A DNA stretch of 64,000 bases from Myxococcales bacterium (GCA_030652255.1 JAUSAZ010000108.1:1-64000), one strand, 5' to 3'. Numbered from the stretch's first letter, positions 1 to 9,753 are shown. Notes: generated by a model not told the origin, from the sequence alone. Program-made: numbers and translations.

Positions 1-10
1 AACAAGGGGC

Positions 11-136
11 GCCCCGGACAATGTCCGGGGCTGTCGAACAGGGACGCCGATCCCCTGCAATCTGTTGCTCGTCGCCTGCACCTTCCGGAAGGTCGAGCGC
101 GTTCCGGTCCGGTAAGCCCCGGACCATGTCCGGGGC
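11..136. repeat. Pair of identical GC-rich palindromes
   Basis: Two copies of a perfect inverted repeat, 9-bp arms GCCCCGGAC / GTCCGGGGC around a 3-base loop (AAT at 20-22, CAT at 125-127), lie at 11-31 and 116-136. They are 84 bp apart in a gene-free stretch downstream of the leftward parA operon. They could be binding sites for a dimeric regulator or partition protein, members of a dispersed REP-like family, or hairpins in RNA. There is no T-tract, so they are not classical terminators. The rest of 1-256 shows nothing else I recognise. Confidence 0.7.
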
Positions 137-256
137 GCCACCCTGTTATTGCCCGGGGTGAGGGCCAACGCCCGAACCCCGGCGACGTGCGACGGATTGC
201 ACCGCCGCGAAGTGCATGGAAACAAGCCGTTTCGGGAGATGTGTCCCGAAGTGAAC

Positions 257-338
257 CATGAATGGAGAGGGGGCTGAGTAAGACGGATTCGCTTGAATTC
301 TCGCTCGTCTCCCCCCCTCTCCATTCATGGAGAGGGGG
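257..338. repeat. Inverted-repeat element (MITE/REP-like)
   Basis: A 17-bp perfect inverted repeat (left arm 257-273, right arm 313-329) encloses 39 bp. The right arm also forms its own hairpin: an 11-bp stem, 313-323 with 328-338, and loop TTCA. It is followed by a G-rich tail (about 334-351). Nested symmetry of this kind is usual in small non-coding mobile or REP-type repeats. No coding potential is seen, and the element does not interrupt a recognisable gene. Mobility is inferred from structure only. Confidence 0.55.
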
Positions 339-388
339 TTGGGGGGTGAGGTCTCGCGAACGTGTACCCAACCCGTCAGGCCGCCGCG

Positions 389-718
389 CTAGACCCCGCG
401 CGGAACCTTCGCGAGGTCGAGCTGCATCATCGCGGCGCGCAGCACCGACGAGCGGCTCGCCTTGGTGTGCCCGCGGCGCTTCAGGTCGCGCACGGCGGCG
501 TCGAGCCGGTTGAGGTCCTCCGTGTAGAGCGAGATGCAGATGACCTTGTAGTGCTCGGGGCGCGCCTTTGCCTCGGGCACCGCGCGGCGCGGCCCCGGGC
601 GGTCGACCTCCTCGACGAAGGAGGGCGCGAAGAAGCGCTCCCGCAGCACCGCGTCGATGTCGTCTCCGAGCACATCCTGGATCCCCTGCGAGGGGTCCTT
701 CACCGTCGTCCTCGCCAT
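389..718 (-). CDS. Small ribbon-helix-helix-like partner of ParA
   Basis: A 109-residue protein whose ATG overlaps the stop of the upstream parA-like gene (ATGA), so the two are translationally coupled. The C-terminal half (about 60-105) carries a short strand-like stretch (VICISLYTED) followed by two predicted helices rich in Arg/Lys. This fits a ribbon-helix-helix DNA-binding fold such as the ParG or Omega partners of type Ib partition ATPases. The N-terminal half is acidic and probably flexible, where such partners contact ParA. The placement directly after ParA is the strongest argument. Family membership needs a profile search; it could instead be a different DNA-binding adaptor. Confidence 0.6.
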   Translation of the reverse strand: MARTTVKDPSQGIQDVLGDDIDAVLRERFFAPSFVEEVDRPGPRRAVPEAKARPEHYKVICISLYTEDLNRLDAAVRDLKRRGHTKASRSSVLRAAMMQLDLAKVPRGV

Positions 719-1881
719 CACGCCACCTCCATCGCCGCCGCCTTCGGGAGCACCGCCGTCGGCACCACCGACGTCGCCACCAGCGCTGCCGCCGCCGCCG
801 CCGCGCGCTTCGGCGCGACGATCTCCCCGGTCACCGGCGCCACGGACTTCTGGTCGCGCTGCACCGCCTGGAGCACGCGCTCGACCACCGTGCGGTAGTC
901 CTCCGCGCCGTGCGAGTCGGGGGCGTACTCGAAGATCGTCTGCCGCGCCGCGGGCGCCTCGCGCAGCTTCATGTTGGCGCGCACCGGCGGGAAGCACAGG
1001 TCCTCGAACTTCTTCTGGAGCGTGTCGGTGACCTCGCGACCGAGCTTGTGCCGCGCGTCGTAGAAGGTCGGGATCACCCCGAGGATGTACACCGGGTGCT
1101 TCAGCTGCTCGTGCACGTGCCCGAGCGTGCGCACGCACTGCTTCACCCCGACGAGCGCCAGGTAGTCGCAGCTCACCGGGATGAGCACCGAGTCCGCGTA
1201 GCAGAGGGCGTTCTGGTTGAGCAGCGAGAGCGACGGGGAGCAGTCGAGCACCACCACGTCGTACGCGTCGCTGCCGAGCATCCGGTCGCGCAGCACCCGG
1301 TCGCGGGCGGGCCGCGAGGCGAGGTAGACCTCCGCCGCCGCGAGGGTCTCGTTGGAGGTGATCACGTCGAGGTTGGCGCGCACGTTGACGGCCACGTCCC
1401 GGGGGTCGGTCCCCAGCACGAGCACGTGGTAGAGCGTGGTCTCGCCGCGGATGCCCAGCGAGACCCCGACGTTGCCCTGCGGGTCGACGTCGACCAGCAG
1501 CACCTTCAGGCCCTTCTCCGCGAGGCCCGCCGCCACGTTGATGGCCGTGGTGGTCTTCCCGGTGCCGCCCTTGTGGTTGAACACCGCGATGCGCCGCGTG
1601 GCGCGGGCCGGGGGCGGCGCCGCCACGAGCGCGTCGCGGCAGGCCTGGGTGCACATGAACCGCGTGCCGTGGTCGTCGACCAGCACCTGCCACGCGAACT
1701 CCAGCTTGAAGGGCTTCGCGCACTGGGTGCAGCTCGCCGCGCCGCGGTCGACCCCGAGGTGCTTCTGCTGACACTTCTGCGAGCAGAAGTGCCGCGCCCC
1801 CGCGCCGTCCTCCACCACCTGGTAGCGGAACTTCATCTCGAAGCCCCTACCGCACACCGAACACGTCTTCGCCGTCGCCAT
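718..1881 (-). CDS. ParA/MinD-type ATPase with duplicated zinc-finger-like N-terminus
   Basis: A 387-residue protein. Residues 97-330 form a ParA-type deviant-Walker ATPase: KGGTGKTT at 104-111, the A' motif [10 protein letters not shown], and Walker [10 protein letters not shown]. Such ATPases position DNA or protein cargo by dimerising on ATP and binding DNA. Unusually, residues 1-85 contain two tandem copies of a Cys4 module (C7, C10, C33, C37; then C51, C54, C77, C81) with similar intervening sequence, suggesting an internal duplication that binds two zinc ions. A good GGGAGG ribosome site precedes the ATG at 1881; a longer frame to 1944 lacks one. The gene is first in a two-gene leftward operon with the RHH-like partner. 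The cargo (chromosome, plasmid relic or protein cluster) cannot be told from sequence. Confidence 0.85.
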   Translation of the reverse strand: MATAKTCSVCGRGFEMKFRYQVVEDGAGARHFCSQKCQQKHLGVDRGAASCTQCAKPFKLEFAWQVLVDDHGTRFMCTQACRDALVAAPPPARATRRIAVFNHKGGTGKTTTAINVAAGLAEKGLKVLLVDVDPQGNVGVSLGIRGETTLYHVLVLGTDPRDVAVNVRANLDVITSNETLAAAEVYLASRPARDRVLRDRMLGSDAYDVVVLDCSPSLSLLNQNALCYADSVLIPVSCDYLALVGVKQCVRTLGHVHEQLKHPVYILGVIPTFYDARHKLGREVTDTLQKKFEDLCFPPVRANMKLREAPAARQTIFEYAPDSHGAEDYRTVVERVLQAVQRDQKSVAPVTGEIVAPKRAAAAAAALVATSVVPTAVLPKAAAMEVA

Positions 1882-2032
1882 CGTCGCCTCCCGTACCAGT
1901 TGACGGGAGGGGCGCTCCGCAGACCCCGTCCGGGCCCGAAGCACCTCCGCAACTGGTTATGGAAGCGGCGTTAGCCCGCCGGGAAAGCGCGCAGCAAATT
2001 TTCGGCGCGCTTCACGTCGCGCCGCGGAAGAT

Positions 2033-2560
2033 TCAGTGCACGACGGGTGCGGCGCCGGTGAAGTCCACCACGCCGTCGTGGCGGTCGGGCACGCCCACCA
2101 GGCCGATGCGACCGCGCGCGATCTCCGTAGCGCCGCGAGAGTCGTTGACCGTGATGGCGACCTCGTAGTTTTCCATCGGCTGGAACTCGTCCGGCGAGCG
2201 GTGCAGCACCGTCTGGTGGAAGAACACCTGGTCGTTGGGGTTGCTCAGCGCGATGGCCTGGTTGGTGATGTACCGCCGGGTGCGCCCCTCGATCTTGTAG
2301 AACACCAGGGTCACCTCGACGGCCCGCGGGGCCCGGGCGAGGAAGGCCATGAACTGCACCCGCCACACGTGCGACTGGGTGTCTTCGTTGTAGGCACGCA
2401 CCTGGTTGGAGGTCGCCCACCCGCGGATATTTCCCATGAGCTCGCGCGGGGGGCGCCGGTTGATGAACACGATCGAGCCGTTGGACTGCGCGGGGAGGGG
2501 GGCCGTGGTCGCGAGCGCTGCGGAGGCCAGCAGCGCGCCCAGGAGGGTTCGTCGGTTCAT
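2033..2560 (-). CDS. Secreted protein with Tat-like signal, unknown function
   Basis: A 175-residue protein starting with a twin-arginine-like leader (NRRTLLG, then a hydrophobic Ala/Leu stretch to about residue 25), so export by Tat or Sec is expected. The mature part (about 26-175) is predicted to be mostly beta strand, with no cysteines and no catalytic motif I recognise. It is a lone leftward gene: divergent from the Clp-like gene, with 151 bp separating its stop from the start of the parA gene. I do not recognise the family. Confidence 0.7.
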   Translation of the reverse strand: MNRRTLLGALLASAALATTAPLPAQSNGSIVFINRRPPRELMGNIRGWATSNQVRAYNEDTQSHVWRVQFMAFLARAPRAVEVTLVFYKIEGRTRRYITNQAIALSNPNDQVFFHQTVLHRSPDEFQPMENYEVAITVNDSRGATEIARGRIGLVGVPDRHDGVVDFTGAAPVVH

Positions 2561-2676
2561 GTCGGGATTGGGACGGACTCTAACGAACGTGGCCTTTGAC
2601 CGCCAGCGCCCCTTCGGGCCGATGCCTGCCGAAAACTGGCGCGACCCCCGCCCGGTGTGGCAGCGCAGCGTGCTCG

Positions 2677-5040
2677 ATGCAGACCTCGCCGATGCCCACC
2701 GCCCGCGCGCTCGTCGAGCGGGCGATCACCCTGGCCCAGGAGACCCGCGTCGCGCCGACGACCCTGCACCTGATGGCCGTCGCCCTCGACGGCTCCCCCG
2801 ACCTGGCGCGCCTCCTGCGCTCCTTCGGGCTGCGGAGCGTGGAGCTGCGGCAGGCCATCGCGCGCCACCAGGAGCCCGACGGCACGCTCGCCCGCGCGCA
2901 GTCGCAGTCGCGCCAGCTCGCCGTCGCCCAGGGGCTCCCCGAACCCAGCGGCCGGCACCTCCTCGCCGCCGCCGTGCTCGTGCCCGACAGCGTCGCGGGC
3001 GTCGTGCTCCGCGGCCTCGGGCAGGACCTCGCCAAGGTCGCCCGCACCCTCGCTGGCCCCGTCCCCGTGGTGCGCGCCGGGTCCCTCCACTCCGCCGAGC
3101 TCGCCGCCGCGTCGGCCTCCATCGCCGCCTCGCAGGGGGCGCCCCGCACGCCCACCTCGGCCAGCGCGATGGTCTCCCGCTCGCGGCTCTCGCCCCTCGA
3201 CGCGCGCCGGGTGCAGCCGGTCACGCCCCCGCCGCTTCCGCGCGCCGCTTCCGCGCGCCCGAAGCCCCTGCGCGCGAAGCCCGCCGAGGCGCCCGACGAG
3301 GTGACCGCCGCGCGCCGCAAGAGCCCCCTGCTCGACCGCTGGCTGGTGCCCACCACGGGCCACGAGGTGATCGGCCGCGACGACGAGCTCGCCCGCCTGC
3401 GCGACGCCACCGAGCGGCGCGACGCCCGCGGGTCGCTGCTCGTGGGCGCTGCCGGTGTGGGCAAGGGCGCGGTGCTCACGGCCCTCGCGCGGGAGACCGG
3501 CGGCGCGGTGCTGCGGCTACGGCACGCCGACGTGATGGCCGCGATGCGGGGCGACGAGGCCGAGGCGGCGCGCTCGGTGCTGGCCTGGGCGGCGCGCGGC
3601 CACGCCGTGGTGGCGCTCGACCCGCTCTCGGCGTGGACCTCCCCCCGGGAGACCCCCGACGACGTGCTCGCGCCGATGCGATCGTGGATGCAGTCGGGTC
3701 GCGTCGCGTGGGTGGGCGTCGCCACCCCCGAGGAGGCCCGGCGGCTCTCGGAGAGCGACCCGTGGGTCGAGCGCAGCGCCCAGCGCATCGACCTCGACGA
3801 GCTGCCCCCCGCGCAGGTGATGGAGGTGGTGGTGGCCCGCGCGCGCACGCTCTCGTCGCTGCACGGCGTCGGGCTCGACGACGAGCTCGCGAAGCGGGCC
3901 GTCGCCCTCTGCGACCGCTTCGTGGGCGGCCGCGCGCAGCCCGAGCGCACGCTGACGGTGCTCGACCTCGGGCTCGCGCGGGCGCGCCGGGAGGGCCGCG
4001 CGGCGCTCGACGACGACACCCTCTGCGACGTCGTCGCGGGCGTGGCGGGCCTCCCCCGCGAGCGCGTGGCGAGCAGCGACCACGCCCGGCTGCTGGCCCT
4101 GGAGGAGCACCTCGCGGCGCGGGTGGTGGGGCACCGGGCGGCGCTCGCGCGCGTGGCCGACGTGGTGCGCCGCAACGCCGTGGGCTTCCGCGGGACGCGC
4201 CCGCTGGGCACCTTCCTGCTGCTCGGTCCGACGGGGGTCGGCAAGACCGAGACCGCGAAGGCCCTCGCCGAGGCGCTCTTCCCGGGCGACGGGGGGATGA
4301 CCCGCTTCGACATGGCGGAGTTCACCGAGGCGCACGCGGTGGCGCGGCTGGTGGGCGCGCCGCCGGGCTACGTGGGCTACGGCGAGGGGGGACAGCTCAC
4401 CGAGGCCGTGAAGCGCAGGCCGTGGCAGCTCATCCTGCTCGACGAGATCGAGAAGGCGCACCGCGACGTGCTCCAGGCGCTGCTCGGGCTGCTCGACGAG
4501 GGGCGCATGACCGACGGCCGCGGCCGCACGGCGGACTTCCGCAACACGCTCATCGTGATGACGAGCAACCTCGGGGCGGAGGCCTTCCAGTCCACGATGA
4601 CCCGGCGGGGCGTCGGCTTCGCGAGCGCGCGCTCGCCCGGGGACGCCAACGTCGACGCGTCGCAGGCCGTGCTCGACGCCGCCCGCGCCTCGCTCCCACC
4701 TGAGCTCTGGAACCGCATCGACGAGCCCCTGGTCTTCGGCGCCCTGTCGCGCGCGGAGGTCGCCGAGGTGGCGCGCCGGCTCCTGCACGACCGCGCGGGT
4801 CGGCTGGAGCGCGAGCAGGGCGTGGCGCTCACCGTCGACGCATCCGTGGTCGACCTGCTGCTCGACGGCGGCGGCTACGACGTGCTGCTCGGCGCGCGCC
4901 CGATGCGCCGGGCCGTCGCGCGCCTCGTGGAGGCCCCGCTCGCGGAGGCCGTGCTGCGTGGCCGCCTGCCGAGGGGCGCGAAGGCGACGGTGCGATCGGT
5001 CGACGGCGCGCTCCGCATCGAGGTCGCGGGAGACCCTTGA
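2677..5040 (+). CDS. ClpA/ClpB-family AAA+ unfoldase with degenerate first ATPase site
   Basis: About 787 residues. The N-terminal 140 residues resemble a Clp-N repeat domain. The first AAA module has a Walker A (GAAGVGKG, near residue 256), but the expected Walker B acidic pair is replaced by VVALDPLS, so it probably binds but does not hydrolyse ATP. The second module is intact: GPTGVGKTE near 516, LILLDEIEKAH near 589, TSNLG sensor, ELWNRID. No ClpB-type coiled-coil middle domain is present. The stretch GVGFASA after TSNLG sits where ClpA/ClpC carry the IGL/VGF loop that docks ClpP. The start is uncertain: ATG at 2677 or at 2692 (nearer the usual Clp-N start); neither has a strong ribosome site. 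No type VI secretion genes are nearby, so ClpV is unlikely. Confidence 0.8.
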   Translation: MQTSPMPTARALVERAITLAQETRVAPTTLHLMAVALDGSPDLARLLRSFGLRSVELRQAIARHQEPDGTLARAQSQSRQLAVAQGLPEPSGRHLLAAAVLVPDSVAGVVLRGLGQDLAKVARTLAGPVPVVRAGSLHSAELAAASASIAASQGAPRTPTSASAMVSRSRLSPLDARRVQPVTPPPLPRAASARPKPLRAKPAEAPDEVTAARRKSPLLDRWLVPTTGHEVIGRDDELARLRDATERRDARGSLLVGAAGVGKGAVLTALARETGGAVLRLRHADVMAAMRGDEAEAARSVLAWAARGHAVVALDPLSAWTSPRETPDDVLAPMRSWMQSGRVAWVGVATPEEARRLSESDPWVERSAQRIDLDELPPAQVMEVVVARARTLSSLHGVGLDDELAKRAVALCDRFVGGRAQPERTLTVLDLGLARARREGRAALDDDTLCDVVAGVAGLPRERVASSDHARLLALEEHLAARVVGHRAALARVADVVRRNAVGFRGTRPLGTFLLLGPTGVGKTETAKALAEALFPGDGGMTRFDMAEFTEAHAVARLVGAPPGYVGYGEGGQLTEAVKRRPWQLILLDEIEKAHRDVLQALLGLLDEGRMTDGRGRTADFRNTLIVMTSNLGAEAFQSTMTRRGVGFASARSPGDANVDASQAVLDAARASLPPELWNRIDEPLVFGALSRAEVAEVARRLLHDRAGRLEREQGVALTVDASVVDLLLDGGGYDVLLGARPMRRAVARLVEAPLAEAVLRGRLPRGAKATVRSVDGALRIEVAGDP

Positions 5041-5061
5041 TCGCGGGGGGGGTTAGGGGGC

Positions 5062-6366
5062 ATGGTCCCGGCGCCAATGGCTGATACCAACGAGGGGCCG
5101 GAGTTCGAGCTCCCGCGTCGCTTCGGACGCTACGTGCTCTTCGACCACATCGGCCGCGGCGGCATGGCGGAGATCTACCTCGCGCGCGGCACCACCCAGA
5201 TGGGCGCCTCGCGGCTGGCCGTCGTGAAGGTGGTGCTCAACCGCTTCTCGGAAGACCCCTCCTTCGCGGGGATGCTCATCAGCGAGGCGAAGCTCGCGGC
5301 GCGGCTGTCGCACCGCAACATCGTGCAGACCTTCGACCTCGGCCGCGAGGAGGGTCGGCTCTTCATCGCGATGCAGTACGTCGAGGGCTTCGACGTCACG
5401 CAGCTGCTCCGGAAGCTCTCGCAGAAGAAGATCGGGCTGCCCGCGGAGTACGGCTTCTACGTGGTGCTGGAGATGCTCCAGGCGCTCGACTACGCGCACC
5501 GGTGCTCCGACGACGAGGGCAACGCGCTCGGCATCGTGCACCGCGACGTGTCGCCCTCCAACGTGCTGGTCTCGCTGGAGGGCGAGGTGAAGCTCTGCGA
5601 CTTCGGCATCGCCCGCGCGGTCACCGACATCGCCGAGCTCCCGGAGGGCGCGCTCGAGGGCAAGGCCGCGTACATGTCCCCCGAGCAGGCGCGCGGCGAG
5701 CGCATCGACGGCCGCGCCGACGTCTTCTCCGCCAGCATCATCCTCTGGGAACTCCTCTGCGGTCGACGCATGTACAAGGCCCAGCCCGACCGCGAGGTGA
5801 TCGACATCGCGCGCGCGGGCGAGGTGCCGGCGCTCATCGACCGCGGCCTTCCCGAGTACGCGCAGCTCCAGGCGATCGTCTCCAAGGGCCTCGCGGTCGA
5901 CCGCGAGCAGCGCTACGCGACGGCCGGGGCGATGGCGCGCGACCTGGAGGATTACGTCATCCGCAACCGGCTGCGCGCCTCGCCGATGAAGCTCGGGGCC
6001 TTCCTGACCGAGCAGTTCGAGACCGAGCTGGTGAGCGTGCGCCGCGACCTCGAGCAGCGCGCCCTCTCGGTCACCGCGGAGGTGCCCGTGGAGGTCATCC
6101 CCGACCTCGGCGGCTACGACGACGCCCCCGCCGCGACGCTCCCCCCGCGGCAGGCGCCCGACGAGCTCGCGCCGCTCCCGCTGCCCTCGTCGGGCCCGCC
6201 GCTGCCCTCGGCCCGCCTCGACCCGCCGCCCGCGCCGGTGCTCCCCGCGCTGGCGCCGACGGTGACCCCCGCCGCCCCGGCGAAGCGCCCGGTGGCGCTC
6301 ATGGCGGTGGCCGCGGTGGTGCTGCTCGGCGTGCTCGGCGTGGTGGCCTCGCAGTTCATGCACTGA
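5062..6366 (+). CDS. Membrane-anchored Ser/Thr protein kinase
   Basis: A 434-residue Hanks-type kinase of the myxobacterial PknB-like group. It has a glycine loop (GRGGMAEIYLA), the AVVK lysine, a catalytic loop HRDVSPSN near residue 160, DFGIAR near 180, and SPEQARGE at the APE position, so all catalytic residues are present. A Pro-rich linker (about 350-410) leads to one C-terminal transmembrane helix (about 411-430) with almost nothing beyond it; the kinase therefore faces the cytoplasm without an external sensor domain. A G-rich stretch (AGGGGG) precedes the ATG. A second ATG at 5077 is possible. TlyA starts 8 bp downstream, suggesting co-transcription. Confidence 0.92.
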   Translation: MVPAPMADTNEGPEFELPRRFGRYVLFDHIGRGGMAEIYLARGTTQMGASRLAVVKVVLNRFSEDPSFAGMLISEAKLAARLSHRNIVQTFDLGREEGRLFIAMQYVEGFDVTQLLRKLSQKKIGLPAEYGFYVVLEMLQALDYAHRCSDDEGNALGIVHRDVSPSNVLVSLEGEVKLCDFGIARAVTDIAELPEGALEGKAAYMSPEQARGERIDGRADVFSASIILWELLCGRRMYKAQPDREVIDIARAGEVPALIDRGLPEYAQLQAIVSKGLAVDREQRYATAGAMARDLEDYVIRNRLRASPMKLGAFLTEQFETELVSVRRDLEQRALSVTAEVPVEVIPDLGGYDDAPAATLPPRQAPDELAPLPLPSSGPPLPSARLDPPPAPVLPALAPTVTPAAPAKRPVALMAVAAVVLLGVLGVVASQFMH

Positions 6367-6374
6367 TCGTCGCC

Positions 6375-7133
6375 GTGGCCGCCGTCCCGCGCGAACGCAT
6401 CGACCGCCTCCTCGTCGACCGCGGCCTCGCCGAGAGCCGCGAGCGCGCGCAGGCGCTGCTCCTGGCGGGGCGGGTCTTCGTCGCGGGCCAGCGCGTCGAC
6501 AAGCCGGGCCACCGCCTCGCGCTCGACACCCCGCTCGAGGTGCGCGGCGACCCCTGTCCCTACGTCTCCCGCGGCGGACTCAAGCTCGCGGGCGTGCTCG
6601 ACCCGCTGGGCGTCGACCCCTCGGGCCGCACCTGCCTCGACGTCGGCGCGAGCACCGGCGGCTTCACCGACGTGCTGCTCCAGCGAGGCGCGGTGAAGGT
6701 GTGGGCGGTCGACGTGGGCCACGGGCAGCTGCACGAGCGCATCCGGCGCGACCCGCGGGTGGTCGTGCGCGAGGGGGTCAACGCGCGCCTCGGGCTGCGC
6801 GAGGTGGTCACCGACGCCGTGTCGCTCGTCGTGATGGACGTGTCGTTCATCTCGCTCACCAAGGTGCTGCCCGCGGTGGCCGAGGTGCTGCGCGGCGTGG
6901 CCGACGCGTCCATCGTCGCGATGGTGAAGCCGCAGTTCGAGCTGGAGCCGAAGCTGGTGCCCGGGGGCGTGGTGCGCGACGACGCGCTGCGGGCGAGGGC
7001 GGTGTCGCAGGTGGTGGCGGCCGCCGCGGCGCTGGGCTTTACCTGCGTGGGTACGGAGGACTCGCCGGTGCACGGGCCCGCGGGCAACCGCGAGGTCTTC
7101 GTGCACCTGCGCGCGGGGGCCGACGCGCCGTAA
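6375..7133 (+). CDS. tlyA: TlyA-family rRNA 2'-O-methyltransferase
   Basis: A 252-residue protein, close to the family's usual 245-270. An N-terminal S4 RNA-binding domain (ERIDRLLVDRGL to about residue 60) is followed by an FtsJ-type SAM-binding fold (CLDVGASTGGFTD near 83-95; later VVMDVSFISL and MVKPQFE). TlyA enzymes methylate ribose in 16S and 23S rRNA, which affects sensitivity to capreomycin-type drugs; many are annotated as hemolysins. The only start giving the expected N-terminus is GTG at 6375, 8 bp after the kinase stop. Confidence 0.92.
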   Translation: MAAVPRERIDRLLVDRGLAESRERAQALLLAGRVFVAGQRVDKPGHRLALDTPLEVRGDPCPYVSRGGLKLAGVLDPLGVDPSGRTCLDVGASTGGFTDVLLQRGAVKVWAVDVGHGQLHERIRRDPRVVVREGVNARLGLREVVTDAVSLVVMDVSFISLTKVLPAVAEVLRGVADASIVAMVKPQFELEPKLVPGGVVRDDALRARAVSQVVAAAAALGFTCVGTEDSPVHGPAGNREVFVHLRAGADAP

Positions 7134-7136
7134 CGA

Positions 7137-7706
7137 TCAGTCGCGGAGGCGGGCGCCGTGGGCGCGCTCGAAGGGCCCTTCGATGGCGGCCAGGGTGGGG
7201 TAGCGCGTGGCCTGTAGCCCGGCGCCCACGACGAAGAAGGGCGCGACGACGGCGACGCCGAAGCCCAGGAAGCCCAGCACGAAGCCGAAGAGGGAGACCG
7301 ACTCGGCCATGGCCATGCCCACGATGAAGGGGGCCAGGAAGGCCTGGAGCGCGGCGCGGCGCGCGGCCGCCGGGTCGGCGAAGACCCGCTCCGAGCTGGC
7401 CGGGCGGCGGAAGCCCTGCGTGGCGCCCATCGGGTCGTCCTTGAGGTCGTCGCGGGTCTCCACCGCTGCGGCGCGGGCCGCTGCGGCGTGCAGGCGCGCG
7501 GGGAGCAGCACGCTGGCGACCGAGAGCCCGAGCGCGGCTACCCCGAAGAGGAGCGCCATGGTCGGGTCGGGGTGCAGCTCGGCGCGCTCCGCGACGGTCG
7601 CGTTGAGGTAGAGCAGCAAACCGAAGTACAGCGCGTTGGAGCCGAGGAGCGCGCCCCAGAGGATGCGCGGAGTCTGGAGGTTCATCGCCCGCGAAGGATC
7701 GCCCAT
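7137..7706 (-). CDS. Four-helix membrane protein, unknown function
   Basis: A 189-residue protein with about four hydrophobic segments: two near the N-terminus (around residues 17-37 and 50-72) and two closely spaced near the C-terminus (around 125-172). A polar loop of about 50 residues lies between the pairs. I do not recognise the family, although the helix layout with a glycine-rich C-terminal hairpin recalls subunit-c-like proteolipids; that is resemblance only. ATG 7706 is preceded by CCGGAGC; an internal ATG at 7685 is the alternative. It lies 14 bp downstream of the FkbM methyltransferase on the same strand, and its 3' end faces tlyA. Confidence 0.65.
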   Translation of the reverse strand: MGDPSRAMNLQTPRILWGALLGSNALYFGLLLYLNATVAERAELHPDPTMALLFGVAALGLSVASVLLPARLHAAAARAAAVETRDDLKDDPMGATQGFRRPASSERVFADPAAARRAALQAFLAPFIVGMAMAESVSLFGFVLGFLGFGVAVVAPFFVVGAGLQATRYPTLAAIEGPFERAHGARLRD

Positions 7707-7720
7707 GGGCTCCGGGCTTG

Positions 7721-8548
7721 TCACGCGCCCCAGCCCAGCGAGCGGAGGGCCTCGGCGTGCCGGGACGGGTCGAGGCAGAAGGTGTTCATGTCGAGGTCGG
7801 AGGGCCCGTGCACCCGGGTGCCGTCGGCGCGGTAGAGATCGTACCCGACGTCGCGCAGCAGCTCGAAGATGGCCTCCGCGTGCCGCTGCACCTCCACCAT
7901 CACGATGGGCCGGTGGGTGGCGAGCACCTCGCGGGCGCCGAGCAGCACCTCGTGCTCGAAGCCCTCGACGTCGATCTTCAGCAGCGCCGGTCGCAGCGAC
8001 TCGGCGGTGCAGAAGGAGTCCAGGGTGATCACCTCGACGTCGACCGCGCGCACCTCCGTCGCCACCGCCGCCGCGCGCTGGTTGGCCGCGAGGCCCTCGA
8101 AGTGATCGATGAGGGAGTTGTTCTGCCCGGTGAGGTTCTCGATGTTGAGCTTCATGGTCGCGGCGCGGTCGCCGACGGCCTTCTCGACGAGGCGCACGTT
8201 GGGGTGCCGGGCGACGTTGGCGCGCACGTAGGGGAGGTTGTTCTCGCCGGGCTCGAAGGTGATCACCCGGCCGCGCGGGCCCACGAGGTGGCTGAAGAAG
8301 AGGGCGATGTACCCGATGTGGGCGCCCACCTCGATGACCGTGTCGCCCGGGCGCAGCACCCGGCGGAAGGCCTCCATGGTCTCGGCCTCGCGCTTCGCGC
8401 CGTGCCACCAGTAGCCCTTGTGGCGGAAGGAGTGCAGCCGCACCGGCGCGCCGGTGTGGTGGTGCTTGATGGTGATGTCGCCCGGGTTGAGCCGCGCAAA
8501 CAGTGGCAGGAGCAGGCGGCGGAGCAGGGGGTGGGACGCGAGGCTCAT
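7721..8548 (-). CDS. FkbM-family SAM-dependent methyltransferase
   Basis: A 275-residue protein with the FkbM fold: VIEVGAHIG at 71-79 (SAM-binding glycine loop), ITFEPGENN (acidic residue ending strand 2), and the family signature LLKIDVEGFEHEVLLGA with downstream IVMVEVQRH. FkbM proteins O-methylate sugars or polyketides. No sugar cluster directly adjoins it (the nearest starts 11 kb away), so the substrate is open. It may be co-transcribed with the membrane protein downstream. An 18-bp palindrome lies just upstream. Confidence 0.88.
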   Translation of the reverse strand: MSLASHPLLRRLLLPLFARLNPGDITIKHHHTGAPVRLHSFRHKGYWWHGAKREAETMEAFRRVLRPGDTVIEVGAHIGYIALFFSHLVGPRGRVITFEPGENNLPYVRANVARHPNVRLVEKAVGDRAATMKLNIENLTGQNNSLIDHFEGLAANQRAAAVATEVRAVDVEVITLDSFCTAESLRPALLKIDVEGFEHEVLLGAREVLATHRPIVMVEVQRHAEAIFELLRDVGYDLYRADGTRVHGPSDLDMNTFCLDPSRHAEALRSLGWGA

Positions 8549-8558
8549 GCGCGATCTA

Positions 8559-8576
8559 ACCGACTGCGCGGTCGGT
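8559..8576. promoter_or_regulatory. 18-bp palindrome upstream of the FkbM gene
   Basis: ACCGAC-N6-GTCGGT is a perfect dyad starting 10 bp upstream of the FkbM start codon and 17 bp past the MoxR stop. Its size and symmetry fit an operator for a TetR-type dimer, but a hairpin ending the MoxR operon is possible. There is no T-tract. Confidence 0.35.
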
Positions 8577-8593
8577 CGTCTAGCGCGGGGGGC

Positions 8594-9753
<1,160 letters not shown>

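Noticed and set aside
389-1881. Integrated plasmid or prophage
   Set aside because: ParA/RHH alone is not enough; no replication, integrase or mobile-element gene is in the window.
2677-5040. ClpV of a type VI secretion system
   Set aside because: No other T6SS gene nearby, and the first ATPase site is degenerate.
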